Source of the DNA: Epibacterium ulvae
GTDB taxonomy: Bacteria; Pseudomonadota; Alphaproteobacteria; Rhodobacterales; Rhodobacteraceae
Assembly (NCBI RefSeq): GCF_900102795.1
Contig: NZ_FMWG01000010.1
Span: forward strand, 62,001 to 126,000
Direction of reading: 5' to 3'
Length of the DNA stretch: 64,000 bases
A program made the position numbers and the translations under genes. Shown piece after piece: positions 8,635 to 17,260 of the stretch. The number at the start of each line of letters is the position of its first letter. Position 1 is the stretch's first letter. The notes under the pieces are model-generated. The model ran no database searches. It was given only the letters and a program-made list of their open reading frames with translations, and had not been told where the DNA came from.

Positions 8635-9999
8635 TAGGATTTCATGGCACTCATCCAGTGATGTGCGCGCACGGGCAATAAGTGTATCGATTTCATCCGT
8701 GCTGATCACCAGTGGTGGTGCGATGATCATCCGGTCGCCCACATGGCGCATGACGAGGTTGTTTGCAAAGCAGCGCTCTCGGCAAATATAACCAACAGTT
8801 CCAACCTCTGCCTCAAAAGGTGCACGCGTTTCTTTGTTTGGAGTTAGCGCGATTGAACCCATGAGGCCGACTATCTTTGCCTCTCCCACCAGAGGATGGC
8901 CTACCAGCGCTTGCCATTTTTCGGCCAGATAGGGGGCTACAACATCCTTTACGTGGGTTATGATATTTTCATCTTCCAAAATGCGTAGATTTTCCAATGC
9001 GACGGCGGCCGCAACCGGATGGCCTGAATAGGTGTATCCGTGATTAAATTCACCCTTGGAGATGATTGATGCCACCTCATCACTGACAATCGATCCACCA
9101 ATGGGGGCATAGCCAGAACTCAGCCCTTTGGCGATTGTCATAATGTCTGGTCGAATGCCGAGCGTTTCAGAGCCAAACCATTGCCCTGTGCGGCCAAATC
9201 CGCAGATAACCTCATCTGCAATCAACAAGATTTCATATTTGTCGCAGATCCGTTGGATCTCTGGCCAATAGCTGTCAGGCGCCACAATGACACCACCGGC
9301 CCCCTGGACGGGTTCCGCAATAAAGGCCGCAACACGGTCTTCGCCGAGGTCTAAAATCGCTTTTTCCAGCTCTTGTGCCCGCTGCAGGCCAAACTCTTTA
9401 GGTGAAAGCTCTCCTCCATCTGCCCACCAGTCTGGTTGGTTGATGTGATGGATGTCTGGGATCGGCATGCCGCCTTGTGCATGCATGCCGCTCATCCCCC
9501 CCAAAGAACCGCTGCCTACGCTGGATCCATGATAGGCATTGTGCCGACTGATGATGATAGATTTGGATGGCTTATTTTTCATTGCCCAGTAGTGGCGCAC
9601 CATACGAATATTGGTGTCATTGGCTTCGGACCCTGAACCGGCGAAAAACACATTGTTCAAATCGCCGGGGGCAAGCTCTGCAATCTTTTGGGCCAGAGCA
9701 ATAGCGGGTACATGTGTGGTTTGGAAAAAGGTATTGTAATAGGGGAGTTCACGCATCTGGCGGGCTGCGACGTCCGCCAGCTCATCACGGCCATAGCCGA
9801 CATTGACACACCATAAGCCTGCCATCGCATCCAGAATTTCATGACCATCGCTATCTGTCAGCGTCACACCTTTGGCGCGCGTGATTACCCGTGCCCCTTT
9901 TTGAGACAGCTCACTATTGCAGGTAAATGGGTGCATATGATGCGCAGCATCCAAGGCCTGCAATTCAGCCGTGGGTAGGTGATTGGAGATCATGGACAT
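8614..9999 (-). CDS. spuC: class III aminotransferase, putrescine:pyruvate type (SpuC-like)
   Basis: PLP-dependent omega-aminotransferase of 461 residues. Motifs include FAGSGSEANDTNIRMVRHYW, AYHGSSVGSGSLGG, the PLP-binding DEVICGFGRTG and the Schiff-base lysine in MTIAKGLSSGY. The closest remembered relatives are SpuC/YgjG-like enzymes that convert putrescine to 4-aminobutanal. Substrate assignment is supported by context: the divergent locus is a PotFGHI-like importer, with a GntR regulator between them. Other diamines or beta-alanine are possible. AGGAG lies 8 nt before the ATG. Confidence 0.85.
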   Translation of the reverse strand: MSMISNHLPTAELQALDAAHHMHPFTCNSELSQKGARVITRAKGVTLTDSDGHEILDAMAGLWCVNVGYGRDELADVAARQMRELPYYNTFFQTTHVPAIALAQKIAELAPGDLNNVFFAGSGSEANDTNIRMVRHYWAMKNKPSKSIIISRHNAYHGSSVGSGSLGGMSGMHAQGGMPIPDIHHINQPDWWADGGELSPKEFGLQRAQELEKAILDLGEDRVAAFIAEPVQGAGGVIVAPDSYWPEIQRICDKYEILLIADEVICGFGRTGQWFGSETLGIRPDIMTIAKGLSSGYAPIGGSIVSDEVASIISKGEFNHGYTYSGHPVAAAVALENLRILEDENIITHVKDVVAPYLAEKWQALVGHPLVGEAKIVGLMGSIALTPNKETRAPFEAEVGTVGYICRERCFANNLVMRHVGDRMIIAPPLVISTDEIDTLIARARTSLDECHEILKEKGLI

Positions 10000-10030
10000 G
10001 AGACAGGCTCCTAAAACAATGCTGCTCTCA

Positions 10031-10044
10031 AAATATGATCAAAT
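10031..10044. promoter_or_regulatory. candidate operator, copy 1 of a 14-bp near-repeat
   Basis: AAATATGATCAAAT, 32 bp upstream of the aminotransferase start. Twelve of 14 bases match the copy at 10831-10844. A core TGATCA palindrome suits a dimeric GntR regulator. Binding by the adjacent regulator is inferred. Confidence 0.45.
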
Positions 10045-10062
10045 TATGCGCTGTCAATCGAA

Positions 10063-10752
10063 TCAGCTGGCTTCTGTGAGACCCTCCATGATTTGTTCCA
10101 TGCCCTGAACTACATCCCGTTCCATTGCCAATGCGGCCACTTCGCCGTCGTGTTTGTATAGCGCTGCAAGAATGTCTTTGTGGCGATCTGGAACGCTCTG
10201 GGTGCCAAGCCGTCCACAGACCATACGTAGGGACGGGCCAAAACGAAGCCAAAGGCGTTCTGCAAGATCCGCCAAAATAGGAGTCTCTGCGTGGCGATAA
10301 AGCGCATTGTGAAACGAATAGTTGTGGACCAAGTATCCCCGAATATCACCTTCGGCGATAGCCTGATCAAGCATCAGGTCGATATGTTCAAGGTTTGAAA
10401 TATCGTTGGTCTTAATGTTGATGGCGGCGCGGTGTGCCAGCTCACATTCGATTGATTTTCTTGCGTAAACAATCGCTTCGACATCAGATATTTTTAGTAT
10501 TGGTACAGAGATACGCCGGTTGTCTTTGAACACCAATGCGCCATCTGAAATCAGGCGTCGGATTGCTTCGCGTACAGGTGTCATACCAACTTCAAGCGCG
10601 TTCACAAGTCCCTGTATGGTTATGGGTTGGCCTGGCGCCAGCTCTCCAAACAATATCTGTGCGCGAAGTCGCTGATAAACAGCTTCGTGTGCGGGCTGTT
10701 TTTCGCTCCTGTCGGATGGAAGTGCCATCTCAATACCGGATTGTTTCAACAC
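10063..10752 (-). CDS. GntR-family regulator (FCD domain), probable polyamine regulator
   Basis: A 229-residue repressor-type protein. The N-terminal winged helix is at about 20-85 (EAVYQRLRAQILFGELAPGQ, then TPVREAIRRL). The FCD domain has the H/D/E/H pattern (YSFHNALYRHAE, later DRHKDILAAL). The GTG start at 10752 is preferred because AGGGG lies just upstream; an ATG at 10728 has no ribosome site. It sits between the aminotransferase and the importer operon. Regulation of both is inferred from position and the shared motif near 10036 and 10836. Confidence 0.88.
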   Translation of the reverse strand: MLKQSGIEMALPSDRSEKQPAHEAVYQRLRAQILFGELAPGQPITIQGLVNALEVGMTPVREAIRRLISDGALVFKDNRRISVPILKISDVEAIVYARKSIECELAHRAAINIKTNDISNLEHIDLMLDQAIAEGDIRGYLVHNYSFHNALYRHAETPILADLAERLWLRFGPSLRMVCGRLGTQSVPDRHKDILAALYKHDGEVAALAMERDVVQGMEQIMEGLTEAS

Positions 10753-10830
10753 GATTGCCCCTACTGATTTTTAGGCAGAGTGCACCAAGAATTGGAACCT
10801 GCAAACATAAAGATATTGCGGGCGAGAGTG

Positions 10831-10844
10831 AAACTTGATCAAAT
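10831..10844. promoter_or_regulatory. candidate operator, copy 2 of a 14-bp near-repeat
   Basis: AAACTTGATCAAAT, containing the perfect palindrome TTGATCAA. It lies between the divergent regulator gene and the potF-like gene, 45 bp before the latter's start and exactly 800 bp from copy 1. Confidence 0.45.
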
Positions 10845-10889
10845 CTCATTAGCCGGGCGTTGAAACCGGTGTATTCAGGGGAGAGACTG

Positions 10890-11975
10890 ATGTCGTTGAA
10901 ATCCGTCACACTGGCAGCTGTTGCTGCTGCTAGCGCCTCGGCTGCATTTGCCGAAGAAGTCCGTGTTTATAATTGGTCTGACTATATCGACGAAAGCCTT
11001 CTGGCAAAATTTGAAGAAGAGACAGGGATCAAGCTCATTTATGATGTGTTTGACAGCAATGAACTGCTCGAAACTAAAATGCTTGCTGGTGGATCGGGAT
11101 ACGACGTTGTTGTTCCAACGGGCTCTTTTATGGCGCGCCAGATCGAAGCAGGTGCGTTTCAGAAATTAGACCCGTCTAAGCTTAGCAATTTGGGCAATAT
11201 GTGGGATACGATTTCAACACGTACAGCGCTTTATGATCCCGGCAATGAGTATTCTATCAACTACATGTGGGGCACCACAGGGATTGGCAGTAATGCTGCA
11301 AAGGTCAAGGATGCATTGGGAGAGGATGCGCCCGTAGATTCTCTTGCATTGGTGTTTGATCCTGCGAATATGGAAAAGCTCGCGGAATGCGGGGTTTATT
11401 TCTTGGATGCGCCAGATGAAATCATCCCAGCGGCGCTGAAATACATAGGTGAAGATCCCAATAGTCAGGATGTGAAAATCATCGCAAAGGCCGAAGCAGT
11501 TTTGCAAGCTGTGCGCCCCTATGTGCAGAAATTCCACAGTTCCGAATACATCAATGCACTTGCAAATGGTGAGATTTGTGTAGCCGTTGGCTGGTCTGGA
11601 GACATCCTGCAAGCGCGCGATCGTGCAGCAGAGGCCGAAAACGGTGTAGAGATCAGCTATCACGCTCCAAAAGAAGGTGCGTTGATGTGGTTTGATCAGA
11701 TGGCTATTCCCGTAGATGCGCCAAATCCTGATGCTGCGCATAAGTTTCTGAATTTCATGATGGATGCACATAACATGGCGGCTGCATCAAACTACGTGTA
11801 TTACGCCAATGGTAACAAGGCGAGCCAAGAGTTCTTAGAAGCAGATGTGATCGAAGATCCGGCGATTTACCCAGACGCTGCCACGCTTGAAAATCTCTAC
11901 ATCAAAGAAGCTTACCCGATCAAAGCGCAGCGAACCGCCACGCGTCTTTGGACAAAGGTCAAATCTGGCACCTAG
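10890..11975 (+). CDS. potF: polyamine ABC transporter, periplasmic substrate-binding protein (PotF-like)
   Basis: Binds putrescine or spermidine in the periplasm and delivers it to PotH/PotI. A 361-residue protein: signal peptide about 1-22, then RVYNWSDYIDESLL, which is characteristic of PotD/PotF. The ligand-pocket segments YDVVVPTGSFM, AVGWSGDILQA and MWFDQMAIPVDAPN follow. AGGGGAGAG at 10877-10885 precedes the ATG. The ORF extends upstream to 10860, but the signal peptide marks the real start. First gene of a four-gene operon. Confidence 0.95.
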   Translation: MSLKSVTLAAVAAASASAAFAEEVRVYNWSDYIDESLLAKFEEETGIKLIYDVFDSNELLETKMLAGGSGYDVVVPTGSFMARQIEAGAFQKLDPSKLSNLGNMWDTISTRTALYDPGNEYSINYMWGTTGIGSNAAKVKDALGEDAPVDSLALVFDPANMEKLAECGVYFLDAPDEIIPAALKYIGEDPNSQDVKIIAKAEAVLQAVRPYVQKFHSSEYINALANGEICVAVGWSGDILQARDRAAEAENGVEISYHAPKEGALMWFDQMAIPVDAPNPDAAHKFLNFMMDAHNMAAASNYVYYANGNKASQEFLEADVIEDPAIYPDAATLENLYIKEAYPIKAQRTATRLWTKVKSGT

Positions 11976-11980
11976 GTGCC
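11967..11980 (+). other. palindrome spanning the potF stop codon
   Basis: GGCACCTAGGTGCC is a perfect 14-bp palindrome that includes the TAG stop. It has no loop or T-run, so a classical terminator is unlikely. It may act as a 3' RNA barrier that raises potF mRNA relative to the membrane genes; this is inference. Confidence 0.4.
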
Positions 11981-12049
11981 ATTTGCGAAAAGGCTAGGGG
12001 GGCTTTGTCCTTCTAGCTTTGCCTGCTCCCTGTTGTAGAAAGATTTGGC

Positions 12050-13177
12050 GTGTCCTCTCCTGAATTTGCTCCATGGGATGATCCCAGCGCGCAGCCGTTG
12101 ATCCAGTTTAAGAACGTGACCAAACGGTTTGGCTCGTTTACCGCAATTGATGATCTGGCTGTTGATATATACGAGCGCGAATTTTTTGCCCTGTTAGGCG
12201 CTTCCGGCTGTGGGAAAACAACGATGATGCGGATGTTGGCGGGGTTCGAAACGCCGACCTCAGGGCAAATCATGCTTGCGGGGCAAGAGATTGGAGCGGT
12301 TCCGCCCAACCTGCGTTCGGTGAATATGATGTTTCAGTCTTACGCGCTGTTTCCGCATCTGAGCGTCTGGGACAATATTGCTTTTGGTTTGCGGCGGGAA
12401 CGAATGGCCAAAGACTTGATCAAGGCTCGCGTTGAAGAGATGTTGCGCCTGACCCGACTTGAAAAATTTTCCGGTCGTAAACCCCATCAGATCTCGGGAG
12501 GACAACGACAGAGGGTCGCGCTGGCGCGCTCTTTGGCCAAAGCGCCGAAACTTTTGTTGTTGGATGAACCGTTGGGTGCACTGGATAAGAAGTTGCGCCA
12601 AGAGACGCAGTTTGAGCTGATGGATATTCAGGAAAAAACCGGTACAACCTTTGTGATTGTCACGCATGATCAGGAAGAGGCGATGACGGTTGCCTCGCGC
12701 GTTGCAGTTATGGATGAAGGTCAAATCATTCAGATCGCGACACCCGATAAAATCTACGAAGCGCCAAATTCGGTTTATGTTGCTGATTTTATTGGTGATG
12801 TGAATATTATAACCGGCACAGCCCGGCCAAATGGGGCACAGCAATACGATATTCACTGGTCTGAAGGGCATGCGCCTTTGTGCGCGCAGTCCGTGTCTAC
12901 TTTTTCAGATGGTCAAAGCTGTCATTTGGCGATCCGCCCGGAAGAAGTGCTGATTTCGGCTGAAAAGCCTGAAAACGCTGACAATACTATGCAAGGTAAA
13001 GTGTTGGATATTGCTTATCTCGGCAATATCTCCACCTATCATGTGGAATTGCCGAATGGCACGGTTGTGAAGGCACAGATTGCTAATACGCGGCGGATTT
13101 CGCGCCGCGCGTTTACATGGGAAGACCCCGTTTGGCTATCTTGGGCAGCCAGCGCTGGGGTGTTGTTGGCTAAGTGA
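12050..13177 (+). CDS. potG: polyamine ABC transporter ATP-binding protein (PotG/PotA-like)
   Basis: ATPase of the importer, 375 residues. Walker A is GASGCGKTT, the Q-loop MMFQSYALFPH, the ABC signature ISGGQRQRVALARSLA and Walker B LLLLDEPLGALD, followed by the H-loop TFVIVTHDQEEA. The C-terminal part is a TOBE domain (HLAIRPEEVLIS). The start is GTG with only a weak ribosome site, 74 bp after potF. The stop overlaps the next start (TGATG). Confidence 0.94.
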   Translation: MSSPEFAPWDDPSAQPLIQFKNVTKRFGSFTAIDDLAVDIYEREFFALLGASGCGKTTMMRMLAGFETPTSGQIMLAGQEIGAVPPNLRSVNMMFQSYALFPHLSVWDNIAFGLRRERMAKDLIKARVEEMLRLTRLEKFSGRKPHQISGGQRQRVALARSLAKAPKLLLLDEPLGALDKKLRQETQFELMDIQEKTGTTFVIVTHDQEEAMTVASRVAVMDEGQIIQIATPDKIYEAPNSVYVADFIGDVNIITGTARPNGAQQYDIHWSEGHAPLCAQSVSTFSDGQSCHLAIRPEEVLISAEKPENADNTMQGKVLDIAYLGNISTYHVELPNGTVVKAQIANTRRISRRAFTWEDPVWLSWAASAGVLLAK

Positions 13178-14058
13178 TGCGGCGCTTTTTGCTCATCCTG
13201 ATACCCTATGCATGGCTTCTTGCTTTGTTTTTGGTGCCTTTTGCCATTGTTTTTAAAATGGCCCTGTCAGATATCGCAGTGGCGCGCCCGCCTTACTTTC
13301 CCCAGTTTGATTGGGCGGAAGGCATTTGGGTATTTCTTGCTGAGCTTGATTTTGAAAATTTCGTTTGGCTGACAGAAGATGATCTGTATTGGAAAGCCTA
13401 TCTTAGCTCGTTGAAGATTGCGGCTATTTCTACTCTGCTTGCGCTTTTGGTGGGGTATCCCATGGCCTACGGTATGGCACGCGCGCCAGAACAATGGCGG
13501 CCCACCTTGATGATGTTGGTGATCTTGCCGTTTTGGACAAGTTTTCTGATCCGTGTTTATGCATGGATGGGGATCTTATCAAATGAGGGTTTTCTAAACC
13601 AATTTTTGCTGTGGACTGGCGTTATTTCAGCGCCCTTAACCATCCTGAACACGAATTGGGCGGTGTATATCGGGATCGTTTACACATACTTGCCTTTTAT
13701 GATTTTACCCATTTATGCTGCGCTTGAACGTATGGATGGAGCGTTGATCGAAGCCGCAGAAGATCTGGGCTGTTCGCGCCTGTCTGCGTTTTGGCTGGTC
13801 ACGTTTCCTCTGTCTCGCCCTGGGGTGATTGCCGGTAGTTTTTTGGTCTTTATTCCGGTTTTGGGTGAGTTTGTGATCCCGTCACTTCTTGGCGGCTCTG
13901 ATACGCTGATGATTGGTAAAGTGCTTTGGGAAGAGTTCTTTTCCAATCGAGACTGGCCCGTCGCCTCGGCCGTGGCGGTTGTTCTTTTGTTACTGCTTAT
14001 CGTGCCGATCGTTCTGTTTCAGCGCAATCAGCAAAAGCAACAGGAGGCAGATAGATGA
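13177..14058 (+). CDS. potH: polyamine ABC transporter permease (PotH/PotB-like)
   Basis: Inner-membrane permease of 293 residues with about six hydrophobic helices. The cytoplasmic EAA loop is EAAEDLGCSRLSAFWLVTFPLSRPG, which docks on the ATPase. The ATG at 13177 shares a base with the stop of potG; a GTG one codon upstream is also possible. It overlaps potI by 4 bp. Confidence 0.94.
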   Translation: MRRFLLILIPYAWLLALFLVPFAIVFKMALSDIAVARPPYFPQFDWAEGIWVFLAELDFENFVWLTEDDLYWKAYLSSLKIAAISTLLALLVGYPMAYGMARAPEQWRPTLMMLVILPFWTSFLIRVYAWMGILSNEGFLNQFLLWTGVISAPLTILNTNWAVYIGIVYTYLPFMILPIYAALERMDGALIEAAEDLGCSRLSAFWLVTFPLSRPGVIAGSFLVFIPVLGEFVIPSLLGGSDTLMIGKVLWEEFFSNRDWPVASAVAVVLLLLLIVPIVLFQRNQQKQQEADR

Positions 14059-14864
14059 TCCGTATGAGCTGGTTCAACACCGTATCGCTGACGCTTGGCT
14101 TTGCCTTTCTCTATATCCCCATGCTGATTTTGATCCTGTTCAGCTTCAATGAAAGCAAATTGGTCACGGTGTGGGCTGGGTTTTCGACCAAGTGGTATAA
14201 GGAGCTGTTTCAGAACGAAGCGTTTTTGTCAGCGGCTTGGGTCACACTTAAGGTTGCTGTGCTGTCGTCGACCTTTGCGACGGTGCTTGGAACGATGGCC
14301 GCGCTCGTGCTGGTGCGCGCTGGGCGGTTCTGGGGGCGCACGCTGTTTTCGGGGATGATATATGCGCCTTTGGTGATGCCCGAAGTGATCACCGGTCTGT
14401 CGCTGCTTTTGCTCTTTATCGGGATCGGTCTTGATCGTGGTGTGCTGACGATTGTCTTGGCTCACACTACGTTTGCTATGTGTTATGTCTCCGTCGTGGT
14501 GTCCTCTCGTCTGGTGAGCTTTGATCGTTCTTTGGAAGAAGCAGCATTAGACCTTGGCTGTACGCCCCTGGATGCGTTTCGACTGGTCACTTTGCCAATC
14601 ATTGCACCTGCAGTCATTTCTGGATGGCTTTTGGCGTTTACGCTGTCGCTTGATGATTTGGTGATCGCCTCGTTCACCTCTGGACCTGCGGCGACCACCT
14701 TACCGATCAAGATATTTTCGGCGGTACGTCTTGGAGTGAGCCCTGAAATCAACGCGTTGTCGACGCTGATGATTGCAATTGTCGCTGTTGGTGTGATCTC
14801 AGCCTCGCTTGTCACCAAGAGACAGGTCTTGCGCCGCCAGAGAGACGTGCAGGCAGCGCAATAG
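14055..14864 (+). CDS. potI: polyamine ABC transporter permease (PotI/PotC-like)
   Basis: Second permease, 269 residues, about six membrane helices. The EAA loop is EAALDLGCTPLDAFRLVTLP. The conserved SFTSGP segment and the AFTLSLDDLVIASF stretch are typical of PotC/PotI. AGGAGG at 14042-14047 is a strong ribosome site. Last gene of the importer operon; it ends 8 bp before the convergent cyclase gene, leaving no room for a separate terminator. Confidence 0.94.
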   Translation: MIRMSWFNTVSLTLGFAFLYIPMLILILFSFNESKLVTVWAGFSTKWYKELFQNEAFLSAAWVTLKVAVLSSTFATVLGTMAALVLVRAGRFWGRTLFSGMIYAPLVMPEVITGLSLLLLFIGIGLDRGVLTIVLAHTTFAMCYVSVVVSSRLVSFDRSLEEAALDLGCTPLDAFRLVTLPIIAPAVISGWLLAFTLSLDDLVIASFTSGPAATTLPIKIFSAVRLGVSPEINALSTLMIAIVAVGVISASLVTKRQVLRRQRDVQAAQ

Positions 14865-14872
14865 ATATGTCT

Positions 14873-16456
14873 CTATGACCGGATATCGCTACAGTCATTG
14901 TGCTCTGGTGGTATTGCGTAGCTGACAACTGATCGCGAGACGTTATGTAACTTGAGCGGCCCGAGTGGTTGAGCTGTGGCTGTACAGGTCTTACACAGAC
15001 TTTGATCATCAACAACGATTTGCGCATTGATGGATTTACCATAGTCCCCAAGGCGTGCCGCAATATTTGCAGCCTGCCCGATAACGGTGAAATCTAACCG
15101 CTCCCGTGATCCGATATTGCCATATGTCACGCTGCCAAAGGCAATTCCGATGGCACAATCCAAATCTGGCACGCCCATCTCAGCCCCAATCGGTTTGAGA
15201 GCCTGAACAATCAGGCGGGCCGCCTTGAGCGCGTTTTGCCTAGCAAGGTCAGGGTTTGAACCGGCAGGAAAGACGGCCAGCACCGCGTCACCAATGAATT
15301 TTAGAACTTCGCCGCCATTTTCCTCAATCAGGTCCGAGGTGCTTTCAAAAAACGTATTGAGCAGCGCAATATAGGCTTTGCGCCCCAGCAGGTCTTCTAA
15401 CAGCGTTGAACCGCGCAGGTCGCAGAACATAATGGCGGCATCAATTTCATCACCATCGCCGCGACGAATTTCCCCGCCTAAGACCCGTGCGCCAGATCGT
15501 TTGCCGACGTAAGTCTCTAGCAGCGATTTCGCATTTTCGCGTTGCATGAAGACTTCATAGAAGCGAGCAATAACCGCAGAACATTCAAAGATCAGGCCTA
15601 GGTGCTCTGTGCTAAACCCATCTGGGGTGTCGGTTGCAACGGTCATAACGTTGATCCGCCCGTCCGAAAAGGGCAGAGGCATTGCGACATAATCGGTGGC
15701 GCCTTCGTTTTGCAAATCCTCAAGGATCGGAAACGCAGTGATTTCGTTGCCCGCCGTCAAACGATGGCGGACCCCTCCCAACCCTTGTGATACATGCAAC
15801 ATAGGGCTGTTGCGATATTTGGGTTCGTCATAGATCGCATAAGAAGGCGCAAACACCTGCAACTCTTCTTTTGTTTTTGACCACAGGTAATGTTTACCTG
15901 CGATCATTGGATGTAAAGACCAAGCAAGAACCGAGAGACGTGATAAGGCGAAACCTTGTTCGATCATCTTATCAGCCAGTGCTTCCGTAAAGGCTTCGGG
16001 GGTTGCAATATAGGCCGCATCTCGCAGTAGCCAATCAACCAGAGGGCCGCTGATGCTCCGGTATTGTGGATCCAGAATTTCATTTCCGCCGGTGTCGATT
16101 TCCAGATCATCATGCGCGAGAAAGCTCACATGATTGCAGATCTCATGGGCATCGCTGAAGCTGCAATTATACTGCCAAGCGATATTTGAGAGTGTTCCCA
16201 TCGGCGACAGAAGATCACGATAATCCGCGGTACCTTTAAAAGGACAGAACGTTCGATGCGCAGTTGGCTCGGAAAGTCGTGCAATCATGTCTGCGACTGG
16301 AATATAGATCGCTGGTGAATGACGTGTTTCATACATCACCTTGGCGTTGGCGCTTTGCGCGATCAGCTGTCCTTTATGGCGTATGTAAACCGGCTGGTTC
16401 AACCGTTCGACAATGATTCCATAGCTTGTCGTCTGTTGGGGGGCATGCACGTTCAT
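14873..16456 (-). CDS. DUF427 domain fused to a class III adenylate/guanylate cyclase
   Basis: A 527-residue soluble protein. Residues about 12-85 match DUF427 (VMYETRHSPAIYIPVADM, then HRTFCPFKGTADY). About 100-310 is an unassigned region that may hold a GAF-like sensor (FPILEDLQNEGATDYVAMPL, later HLGLIFECSAVIARFYE). About 335-515 is the cyclase: D346 in MFCDLRGST and D390 in FIGDAVLAVF bind metal, K387 and D455 suit adenine recognition, and N464/R468 are the transition-state pair, so it should be active. The ATG at 16456 has AGAGGA 9 nt upstream. The locus continues upstream with a membrane winged-helix gene. Confidence 0.85.
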   Translation of the reverse strand: MNVHAPQQTTSYGIIVERLNQPVYIRHKGQLIAQSANAKVMYETRHSPAIYIPVADMIARLSEPTAHRTFCPFKGTADYRDLLSPMGTLSNIAWQYNCSFSDAHEICNHVSFLAHDDLEIDTGGNEILDPQYRSISGPLVDWLLRDAAYIATPEAFTEALADKMIEQGFALSRLSVLAWSLHPMIAGKHYLWSKTKEELQVFAPSYAIYDEPKYRNSPMLHVSQGLGGVRHRLTAGNEITAFPILEDLQNEGATDYVAMPLPFSDGRINVMTVATDTPDGFSTEHLGLIFECSAVIARFYEVFMQRENAKSLLETYVGKRSGARVLGGEIRRGDGDEIDAAIMFCDLRGSTLLEDLLGRKAYIALLNTFFESTSDLIEENGGEVLKFIGDAVLAVFPAGSNPDLARQNALKAARLIVQALKPIGAEMGVPDLDCAIGIAFGSVTYGNIGSRERLDFTVIGQAANIAARLGDYGKSINAQIVVDDQSLCKTCTATAQPLGPLKLHNVSRSVVSYAIPPEHNDCSDIRS

Positions 16457-16558
16457 GACAGCAGTTCCTCTCAGCAATGATGCCTGCTGGACCAGAATAT
16501 GGGAAGAATAGGTTAAATTTCTAGGCCTTTGCACCAAAAGGTGTGCAACTGTTCATAC

Positions 16559-17260
16559 CTAAATCATGCGAATGACGTCTTTCTGGATTGATAGCACATA
16601 ACCCCGTTTCGCGATATTCTTTACAAGCAGTTCGCTGACCAATTGATTGCCCAGCGTATCGCGCAGGCGTTTGATGCGTGTGGCACCGGCAGCCTCTTCG
16701 CAATCGGCGGCATCGCGTCCTGATATCACAGCCTCTATTTCCGCGCCTGAAAGAACGTCATCGTCAAGCCGGGCCTCTGCCAAAACGGCCAATGTCTCCA
16801 TTGCTGCGGGGGTCATTTTGAAACCCATATTGTTTAGATACACTGTGTTTTCATCGCGGCTGATCAAGAGCTCATTTACCTGAATGCCTGCGCGTTCGAT
16901 TTGTGCCATATGACGATTGAGCGTGACCAGCATCGCCAAAACCACAAGAGCTGCGATCATCATTGCGGTGGCAAACACCAGCAAAACAAAGATCACCATC
17001 CGGTAGCTGCCGAGCGTATCCGCAAAGGCGGTCCCTGATTGTGCCAGGATTTCCAGCAGTTTGATTTCTGCCTGGCCAGTCATATCGCTCTCAATAAAAA
17101 GCCGTTCGACCTGTGTGTTAAACGCATTGGCGTCTGGCAAGGTCAACAACAAGACTGTTCCAGCTAAAGCGAGCAGTAAGACGATGGTGACAATGCCAAA
17201 GGTGATGATGCGGCTGCCGACCGCGCGGGCCTCAGAAACGGAGATAATAGCGTCCGGCAT
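16559..17260 (-). CDS. membrane-anchored winged-helix (OmpR/CadC-type) regulator
   Basis: A 233-residue protein with two membrane helices (about 17-41 and 88-114) enclosing a short periplasmic loop. A cytoplasmic domain at about 130-226 resembles the OmpR/ToxR winged helix: a beta-hairpin LLISRDENTVYLNN, helices, then TRIKRLRDTLG, LLVKNIAKRGYVLS. The DNA-binding part is C-terminal, the reverse of CadC/ToxR. It probably couples an envelope signal to transcription. AAAGGA with a 7-nt gap precedes the ATG. It overlaps the upstream small periplasmic gene by 29 bp and lies 102 bp before the cyclase fusion, so the three may form an operon. Targets are unknown. Confidence 0.78.
   Translation of the reverse strand: MPDAIISVSEARAVGSRIITFGIVTIVLLLALAGTVLLLTLPDANAFNTQVERLFIESDMTGQAEIKLLEILAQSGTAFADTLGSYRMVIFVLLVFATAMMIAALVVLAMLVTLNRHMAQIERAGIQVNELLISRDENTVYLNNMGFKMTPAAMETLAVLAEARLDDDVLSGAEIEAVISGRDAADCEEAAGATRIKRLRDTLGNQLVSELLVKNIAKRGYVLSIQKDVIRMI

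Noticed and set aside
12260-12871. 203-codon minus-strand frame inside potG
   Set aside because: Shadow of a well-supported ABC ATPase with all its motifs on the plus strand.
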